Assembly (NCBI GenBank): GCA_013299105.1
Contig: JAAFJY010000015.1
Coordinates: forward strand, 1 to 64,000
DNA from: Chitinophagales bacterium
GTDB taxonomy: Bacteria; Bacteroidota; Bacteroidia; Chitinophagales; Saprospiraceae
Direction of reading: 5' to 3'
Length of the DNA stretch: 64,000 bases
Shown here: positions 58,617 to 64,000 of the stretch, one piece after another
How positions within the stretch are numbered: position 1 is the stretch's first letter
How the letters are laid out: each line of letters starts with the position of its first letter
Notes under the pieces: model-generated
What the model saw: the letters and a program-made list of their open reading frames with translations, nothing else
Database searches by the model: none
What the model was told of the DNA's origin: nothing
Program-made: the position numbers and the translations under genes

Positions 58617-61175
58617 ATGAGAAAAATATTTTTTCAGCACCTATTGCTCCCCATTTTTCTTTGCATCGCATTAGGCAGCTCTGCTCAGACTACAATGCGC
58701 GGCTTGATGCGAAAAGCAGATCAGTTGTACGATTCCAGGGCTTATGCTGCGGCTGTTGATGTGTATCGACAGGCGCTGGAAAGAGATGCCAATGATCCCG
58801 AAGCCCTTGGTAAGTTGGGCGAATGTTACCGCTTGCTCAACCGCCTCGATGAAGCCGAGGGTACCTATCTCAAGTTGATGCGTACCCGCAAATACCAAGA
58901 CCCTCAAATCCTGGCCTATGCGCATACCCTGAAAAGCTTGGGGCGCTACAACGAAGCCAAATCCTACTACCAGAGTTATGCCAAGACCAACCCCACTATT
59001 GGTAATCATTTTGTACAGAGCTGCGATTTTGCCACTTCTAATGCCTCTAGCCCCAGCCAATACTCGGTTCAAAATGACCTGGTCAACTCGCCTGGCTCGG
59101 ATTTTGGACCAACGATCCTGAACGATCAATTGGTTTTTGCCACTTCGCGCAACGAACAAGGGCAAAATGCCAACAAGACCAGCCTTTACAGCGCACAAAT
59201 CAGCGGCACAGGCATGACCCAAGCTCCGGTAATCATGCGCCCTGGAATCACCGACTTTAGCCAAGGACCAGCGTCGTTTTCTGCCGATGGTAAAAATGCG
59301 GCGGTGACCAAGAATAATTTTACGCCCGGTGTCCGCCAAATTCCTGCTGCTGGTCTCGACTTGAGCCTGGTTTTGGCTGATGTCAATTTCAATGCTTCCT
59401 GGTACAATGAAAGGGCTTTCCAGCACAATGATACCCGTGGGAAAACGGGTTTCCCATGCTACACGCCTGATGGAAATGCCCTGTTTTTCGCATCTGATCG
59501 CGAAGGTGGCTTTGGAGGTTGGGACCTTTACATTTCTTACAAGGAAGGCAATACCTGGACAAAACCCATCAACTTGGGGCCTGCCGTGAATACCCCTGGT
59601 GACGAAATCACACCTTACTTTGACGGCACCAATCTCTATTTCGCTTCGGACCACCAATTGGGCCTCGGTGGTTTCGACATCTTCATGGCGGAACAAGGCG
59701 AAGGCCGTTGGATCAAATCCACCAACATGGGAGCTCCAGTCAACTCAAGCTACGATGACTATGGCCTGATTTGGGACAATTACCGCAACCTGGGCTTTTT
59801 TGTGTCCAATCGCAAAGAAGGTCGTGGTATGGAAGACATTTATCGCATCAATAAAGGCGCTGTGGCGGTAAATCCTGGCACTAATCCTGGCACTAATCCC
59901 GGGACAAACCCTCCATTCAATCCAAGCAATCCAAGCAATCCAGTTAACCCCAGTGGCTACCGCCTGCGAGTGGTCAATGGATCAGATGGCGTACCCATTC
60001 CTGGCGCTATTGTGGATTGGACAGCTTGTATGCGTGGGGTGCAAAATTATACCCTTATGACTGACAATGGTGGGATGGTTGACTTCCCACTTGGTGCAGG
60101 AACTGATTGTGAAGTGTCCATTCGCATGGACGGATTTACGGCAACCCGCCAGCAGGTGTCTACTTTGTTCAATGCGAGTTCTCGTGAGGCTGAGGTTTCA
60201 CTAACACGTATTGGCGAGAGTTACTATGGTCGGGTTCAGCGCGGCGATACCCGTGAGCCGATTTCCAATGTGCTCATCACAGCTCGCAACAATTTCACTA
60301 ATAGTACAACCCGTACCATGAGTGATTTTTCTGGCAACTATGAACTCGGCTTGGCGCGCAATACGCCTTATACCATTACGTATTCTGCCTCTAACTTTCG
60401 CGAAGAGACCCGCTCGGTAAATGTACTGAATGGTGCCGATCAAAGTGTTTTGGGAATCATGTCCATGTATTTTGGCAACAGTCAACCTACCTGGCCCAAT
60501 ACCAATCCCAACACCAATCCGAATGCCAACCCAAATAATCCACCCTACAATCCCAATAATCCAAGCAACCCTAGTAATCAGGGTTCCGTGGAACGAGCAG
60601 GTTTTGCTATTCAGGTGGGAGCCTTGGCCAATCAACCAGATTTGAGCAAATTCAATGCTTTGAGAGGTGTAGCCACCGTTTATTTCAAAAACGAGGCGGG
60701 TAAGTTCAAGGTCAAGGTGGGTAATTTCCCTACCCGTGAGCAAGCTACCCAGCAGTTGGCCAGGGTGCGCAGCATGGGGTATCCCAGCGCATTTGTGGTG
60801 ACCGATGAAGGTTTCAGCCTTGGTGGGCCTAATGTGAATCCAAGCACCCCTGATCCCCAACCTTGGCAACCAAATAATCCACAGCCCACTCAACCACCCA
60901 ACTACAATCCACAACCTACTCAACCGCCAGTTGCTACTGGCCGATTCATGATTCAATTGGGGGCTTACCGCGATCCTCGCTCGTTCAATGGCAGCAAATT
61001 GGCCAGTATGGGTACTATCCAGGATCGCCCACGCGCCGATTTGACCATCAAGTTGCTGTGCTGCTACGCCAGCTCAACTGAGGCATTTGGTATTCTGCCG
61101 CGTGTACAATCCGCTGGTTTTCCCGGCGCTTTTGTGGTGGAAGATGTGAACGGTACTTTGGTGAGGGCGAGATAA
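58617..61175 (+). CDS. TPR/PD40/SPOR envelope protein, PorE-like architecture
   Basis: An 852-aa secreted protein (signal MRKIFFQHLLLPIFLCIALGSSAQ). Domain order: TPR-like helices about 25-130 (AADQ..YAAAVDVYRQALERDANDPEALGKLG), PD40 beta-propeller repeats about 150-410 (LFFASDREGGFGGWDLY, LYFASDHQLGLGGFDIF), an Asn-Pro-Gly-Thr linker, two carboxypeptidase-regulatory-like folds about 440-610, a second Asn-Pro linker, a SPOR domain about 645-710 (RAGFAIQVGALANQPDL), a Pro/Gln linker and a second SPOR-like domain to the end. T9SS PorE has the TPR-PD40-CRD order with a C-terminal OmpA domain; here two SPOR modules occupy that place. Peptidoglycan anchoring is inferred. Confidence 0.8.
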   Translation: MRKIFFQHLLLPIFLCIALGSSAQTTMRGLMRKADQLYDSRAYAAAVDVYRQALERDANDPEALGKLGECYRLLNRLDEAEGTYLKLMRTRKYQDPQILAYAHTLKSLGRYNEAKSYYQSYAKTNPTIGNHFVQSCDFATSNASSPSQYSVQNDLVNSPGSDFGPTILNDQLVFATSRNEQGQNANKTSLYSAQISGTGMTQAPVIMRPGITDFSQGPASFSADGKNAAVTKNNFTPGVRQIPAAGLDLSLVLADVNFNASWYNERAFQHNDTRGKTGFPCYTPDGNALFFASDREGGFGGWDLYISYKEGNTWTKPINLGPAVNTPGDEITPYFDGTNLYFASDHQLGLGGFDIFMAEQGEGRWIKSTNMGAPVNSSYDDYGLIWDNYRNLGFFVSNRKEGRGMEDIYRINKGAVAVNPGTNPGTNPGTNPPFNPSNPSNPVNPSGYRLRVVNGSDGVPIPGAIVDWTACMRGVQNYTLMTDNGGMVDFPLGAGTDCEVSIRMDGFTATRQQVSTLFNASSREAEVSLTRIGESYYGRVQRGDTREPISNVLITARNNFTNSTTRTMSDFSGNYELGLARNTPYTITYSASNFREETRSVNVLNGADQSVLGIMSMYFGNSQPTWPNTNPNTNPNANPNNPPYNPNNPSNPSNQGSVERAGFAIQVGALANQPDLSKFNALRGVATVYFKNEAGKFKVKVGNFPTREQATQQLARVRSMGYPSAFVVTDEGFSLGGPNVNPSTPDPQPWQPNNPQPTQPPNYNPQPTQPPVATGRFMIQLGAYRDPRSFNGSKLASMGTIQDRPRADLTIKLLCCYASSTEAFGILPRVQSAGFPGAFVVEDVNGTLVRAR

Positions 61176-61192
61176 TCGAGCTCTCCCACATG

Positions 61193-61239
61193 AAAAAGAC
61201 CGGAGTCGGGCACATTGCCTTTGGCTCCGGTCTTTTTTG
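61193..61239 (+). terminator. Strong terminator
   Basis: AAAAAGACCGGAG (61193-61205) pairs with CTCCGGTCTTTTTT (61225-61237). It ends the large SPOR protein gene; the T-run also lies just beyond the stop of the convergent ybaK gene. Confidence 0.92.
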
Positions 61240-61249
61240 TTTGAGCTAC

Positions 61250-61720
61250 TCATTCCACCAATTCCGCAATAACAGCCCCACAGGCCCTACTCAAATGCTC
61301 AGGCTCAATCCCAATCAACAAGCCTTTGGTCCCTGCATTGACAAATATCTCTGGCCACAGAATTGCAGTTTCGTCCAAAAAAACAGGAAAAGCCTTTTTC
61401 ATGCCGATCGGCGAGCAGCCTCCCCGGATGTAGCCCGTGAGATTCAGCAAGTCTTTCACCGCTACCATTTGTACTTTTTTGCTCTTGCTGCATTGGGCCA
61501 GGGCTTTCAGACTCAAGTTTTGGTCACTAGGGATGACAGCTACCAGCACTTGATTTTGTTCGTTTTGCAAAACGAGGGTTTTGAACAACTGGGCGGGGTC
61601 CAAACCATTGTCCAGCGCAATTTTGGTGGCATTGAGGTCTTCTTCGGCATATGCATAGTTCAAACTTCGATGCGGAATGCCTTGCTGTTCGAGTATTCTC
61701 AGGGCATTGGTCTTTTTCAA
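61250..61720 (-). CDS. ybaK: YbaK-type Cys-tRNA(Pro) deacylase
   Basis: A 156-aa trans-editing protein that removes cysteine mis-attached to tRNA(Pro). FKTLVLQ carries the conserved lysine (about residue 47), and GYIRGGCSPIGMKKAFPVFLDE and VNAGTKGLLIGIEP are characteristic of the YbaK/EbsC family. The length is normal. Some members edit other aminoacyl-tRNAs. It is transcribed divergently from the lipoprotein gene at 61864. Confidence 0.92.
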   Translation of the reverse strand: MKKTNALRILEQQGIPHRSLNYAYAEEDLNATKIALDNGLDPAQLFKTLVLQNEQNQVLVAVIPSDQNLSLKALAQCSKSKKVQMVAVKDLLNLTGYIRGGCSPIGMKKAFPVFLDETAILWPEIFVNAGTKGLLIGIEPEHLSRACGAVIAELVE

Positions 61721-61863
61721 AACGATTGGATTTTTTGACCAAAATAAAGCAAAACATGTAGCTTGAAAAATACTTGGTCAGTAGCCTGACACACTTCTCG
61801 GCGAACCTTGGGCGTTTATTGCCCGAAATGCCCTACTTTTATCCGCAAAATTACTGATTCCGT

Positions 61864-62850
61864 ATGAAGATTGGCTTGCTTTTGGTTTTGTGTTGTGTGT
61901 TTTTTGCTTGTAGCACCGAAGTGCAACTAGAAGGGCCAGGCAAAGACATTCCAGTTTTGTATGCTTTTCTCAACAAGCAAGACACCGCACATTACATCCG
62001 CCTGGAGAGGGCTTTTCAGACTAGCGGTGCAAATGCCGAGCAAATTGCCCAAAACCCCGATTCGCTGTACTACAAAAATGCGATTGTTGAACTCGAAAAA
62101 CTGCCAAATACCCAGCGTTTTCGCCTAGTCAGGGTGGATGCTGCAAAAGAGGGGTATCCGCGCAAAGACGGCCCATTCGCCAAAGCACCCAATTACTTGT
62201 ACAAAATCAAAGCCGGCCAGTTGGCGCTGCGTGGCAACGAAGAATTGCGCGTCATCATCAATCGTGGGGAGGGTAAACCTCCTATTTCTACCCAAACCAC
62301 AGTTGTGGGGGATATGAGCAGTCCCGATCGCCCCTCCAGCCCGGTTGCAATGGTCGATTACAACCGCAACATCACTTTTGGTTGGCAGGCCCCAGTCAGT
62401 GCCAGGGTTTTTGATTTGCGCTTGCGCATTCGCTACCGCGAGTCGGTCACGGCGACCACTTTTACCAACAAAACCCTGGAATGGGTGATGGCTGAAGATT
62501 TTCAAAGGGTAGACGAAAACGAAAGGGTGACCTATAACATCACTGGTGAGCAGTTTTACCGTTATTTGGCAGGAAACATTGAGGCCGACCCTGGTAAAAA
62601 GCGAATTTTCGATGGATTCGACCTGCTGATCACCGCAGGGGGCAAGGAAATGGTTGATTTTCTACGCATAAGTAGGGCCAATACGGGGATCACCAGCTCG
62701 CAAGTAGTGCCCATGTACACCAACGTGCCTGATGGCCTGGGGGTTTTTACCTCGCGCAACAGCGTTTTGCGCAGCAACCTGCAATTGAGTACACCTTCTT
62801 ACGACTCGCTTCGTTTGGGGAAGTTTACCAAGCGATTGAATTTTCAGTAG
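61864..62850 (+). CDS. Bacteroidota lipoprotein (DUF4249-like, uncertain)
   Basis: A 328-aa lipoprotein with signal MKIGLLLVLCCVFFAC and Cys16. The start of the mature part (DIPVLYAFLNKQDTAHYIRLERAFQTSG) with later beta strands and a C-terminal VPDGLGVFTSRN segment resembles families such as DUF4249, which pair with T9SS or TonB systems in Bacteroidota, but I would not insist on the family. Residues 160-260 form a fibronectin-like or Ig-like stretch (NITFGWQAPVSARVFDLRLRIRY). A near-match to the -7 box (TACTTTTA, about 61832) lies upstream. Confidence 0.55.
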   Translation: MKIGLLLVLCCVFFACSTEVQLEGPGKDIPVLYAFLNKQDTAHYIRLERAFQTSGANAEQIAQNPDSLYYKNAIVELEKLPNTQRFRLVRVDAAKEGYPRKDGPFAKAPNYLYKIKAGQLALRGNEELRVIINRGEGKPPISTQTTVVGDMSSPDRPSSPVAMVDYNRNITFGWQAPVSARVFDLRLRIRYRESVTATTFTNKTLEWVMAEDFQRVDENERVTYNITGEQFYRYLAGNIEADPGKKRIFDGFDLLITAGGKEMVDFLRISRANTGITSSQVVPMYTNVPDGLGVFTSRNSVLRSNLQLSTPSYDSLRLGKFTKRLNFQ

Positions 62851-62946
62851 TCATTTTGGCAGTTGTACCGCCTTTTTTCTGCCATTTTTTAAATTTTTTC
62901 CACACTTCACGCCGTAATGTCAGGTTTCGACTTGGCGTATTTCGTA

Positions 62947-62963
62947 TTGGCACAAGCCTTGCT
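62947..62963 (+). promoter_or_regulatory. Candidate sigma-54 promoter for dnaK
   Basis: TTGGCACAAGCCTTGCT has TGGCAC and TTGC with exactly 5 nt between, the -24/-12 consensus of RpoN promoters. It lies 52 bp before the dnaK ATG, so a start near 62975 would give a leader of about 40 nt. No TAnnTTTG box was found in the same gap. Confidence 0.55.
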
Positions 62964-63015
62964 ATGGGAAGCCTGAATCTCTGTATCTGTTTTATCACAA
63001 ATAACTAATAACACA

Positions 63016-64000
63016 ATGGGAAAAATTATCGGAATTGACCTTGGAACGACCAACTCATGTGTGGCCGTGATGGAAGGTAACGAGCCGGTGGTAATTCCGA
63101 ACGAAGAAGGTCGTCGCACGACCCCTTCTGTCGTGGCTTTCCTGGACAATGGCGAACGCAAGATCGGCGACTCCGCCAAGCGTCAAGCCATTACGAACCC
63201 CACCCGCACCATTGCCTCTATTAAGCGTTTCATGGGCCGCCGTGGCGCTGAAGTAAAAGACGAAACCAGCCGTGTATCGTACAAAGTGACCAAAGGTGAC
63301 AACGATACTTTGCGTGTTGAAATCGATGGACGCCAGTACACGCCACAGGAATTGTCGGCGATGGTATTGCAAAAAATGAAAAAAGTAGCTGAAGACTTTT
63401 TGGGCCAGGAGGTAACGGAAGCCGTAGTGACCGTTCCTGCTTACTTCAACGACTCTCAGCGTCAAGCTACCAAGGAAGCTGGTGAAATCGCTGGTTTGAA
63501 AATCAGCCGCATCATCAACGAACCAACTGCTGCGGCCCTGGCTTATGGCTTGGACAAGCGGAACAAGGACATGACCATCGCGGTCTATGACTTGGGCGGT
63601 GGTACTTTCGACATCTCTGTGTTGGAACTGGGCGATGGCTTGTTTGAAGTAAAGTCAACCAATGGCGATACCCACTTGGGCGGCGACGACTTCGACGGCG
63701 TGATCATTGACTGGTTGGCAGAAACTTTCAAGCAGCAGGAGAACATCGACTTGCGCAAAGACCCCATGGCCTTGCAGCGCCTGAAAGACGCCGCTGAAAA
63801 AGCAAAAATCGAACTCTCATCCTCTGCTGAAACCGACATTACCTTGCCTTACCTGACGGCAATTGATGGCGTGCCCAAGCACTTGAGCACCAAATTGACC
63901 CGCTCTCAGTTTGAGAAAATGGTGGATGTCCTCGTTCAACGTACCTTGGAGCCTTGTCGCAAAGCATTGCAGGACGCAAATTTGAGCAAAAACGACATCG
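63016..64000 (+). CDS. dnaK: Chaperone DnaK (Hsp70), 5' part
   Basis: The first 328 residues of DnaK, cut by the window edge. The ATPase domain is intact: [21 protein letters not shown] (phosphate 1), [34 protein letters not shown] (connect), [18 protein letters not shown] (phosphate 2), and [12 protein letters not shown]. The codon use looks highly expressed. Gene order before it (an unrelated lipoprotein) shows dnaK is not in a grpE-dnaK-dnaJ operon here, at least upstream. The candidate sigma-54 promoter suggests unusual control. Confidence 0.98.
   Translation, partial: MGKIIGIDLGTTNSCVAVMEGNEPVVIPNEEGRRTTPSVVAFLDNGERKIGDSAKRQAITNPTRTIASIKRFMGRRGAEVKDETSRVSYKVTKGDNDTLRVEIDGRQYTPQELSAMVLQKMKKVAEDFLGQEVTEAVVTVPAYFNDSQRQATKEAGEIAGLKISRIINEPTAAALAYGLDKRNKDMTIAVYDLGGGTFDISVLELGDGLFEVKSTNGDTHLGGDDFDGVIIDWLAETFKQQENIDLRKDPMALQRLKDAAEKAKIELSSSAETDITLPYLTAIDGVPKHLSTKLTRSQFEKMVDVLVQRTLEPCRKALQDANLSKNDI

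Noticed and set aside
58671-59696. 341-codon open frame antisense to the TPR/PD40/SPOR gene
   Set aside because: A shadow of a long, repeat-rich coding sequence; the same applies to 60201-60956. No homology-like motifs and no start signals.
1-64000. tRNA, rRNA and CRISPR loci
   Set aside because: I looked for T-loop words (GGTTCGAATC-like), rRNA-like conserved blocks and regularly spaced repeats in the gaps and saw none; a covariance-model search would settle it.

Overview
The window looks like a Bacteroidota chromosome, probably from a Saprospirales-type lineage (inference; no rRNA gene is present to confirm it). Supporting signs are the Bacteroidota -7 promoter box TAnnTTTG upstream of many genes, the near absence of Shine-Dalgarno sequences, PorV/PorQ-like and PorE-like envelope proteins of the type IX secretion (T9SS) kind, a DUF6089-like protein, a Wzi-like outer-membrane protein and many short-lipobox lipoproteins. 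Genes sit on both strands. No rRNA, tRNA or CRISPR array was seen.

Layout. 1-6.1 kb: start of a secreted protein, a coupled MsbA-like exporter/murB pair, a DUF6089-like protein, an SH3-like lipoprotein ending in a 15-bp tandem repeat, and a phosphatase/arsenate-reductase relative that lacks its catalytic residues. 6.1-10.6 kb: polyphosphate kinase followed by btaA-btaB, which make a phosphorus-free betaine lipid; a related palindromic repeat lies on each side of ppk. 10.7-16.8 kb: a solitary ilvC, a two-gene coiled-coil/PspA-like membrane module, an intact IS3-family element and alanine dehydrogenase. 16.9-24.4 kb: HAD nucleotidase, ABC-F ATPase, LuxC-like acyl-CoA reductase, a lipoprotein, a subtilase and a methyltransferase. 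24.4-34.5 kb: UPF1/IGHMBP2-like helicase; a three-gene minus-strand run (Clp-like ATPase with a dead-looking first AAA domain, DUF819 membrane protein, PhzF-like enzyme); RlmI-like methyltransferase; thioesterase coupled to a YihY protein. 35-46.4 kb: PorV/PorQ-like protein, SUKH-like orphan, alpha-glucan phosphorylase, Wzi-like barrel, two unknown envelope proteins and a vanadium haloperoxidase-like lipoprotein. 46.7-58.3 kb: secreted proteins, a DUF6909/AMP-nucleosidase-like protein, a pncB-nrtR operon with a palindromic candidate operator, two acyl-CoA dehydrogenases, fmt and a MOSC protein. 58.6-64 kb: a large TPR/PD40/SPOR protein, ybaK, a lipoprotein and the 5' part of dnaK, preceded by a match to the sigma-54 consensus.

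The most unusual feature is intergenic. Most gaps longer than about 300 bp are filled by long imperfect palindromes (about 110-530 bp) of several unrelated sequence families. Some families recur in the window, including one 270-285 bp repeat present twice in inverted orientation 14.7 kb apart. They resemble MITEs or large REP-type elements and may give structured RNA when transcribed.

Start codons were moved from the longest possible start where a promoter box, family N-terminus, signal peptide or overlapping repeat pointed to an internal start; each entry says so. All identifications come from reading the sequence and knowledge of the families, without database searches.
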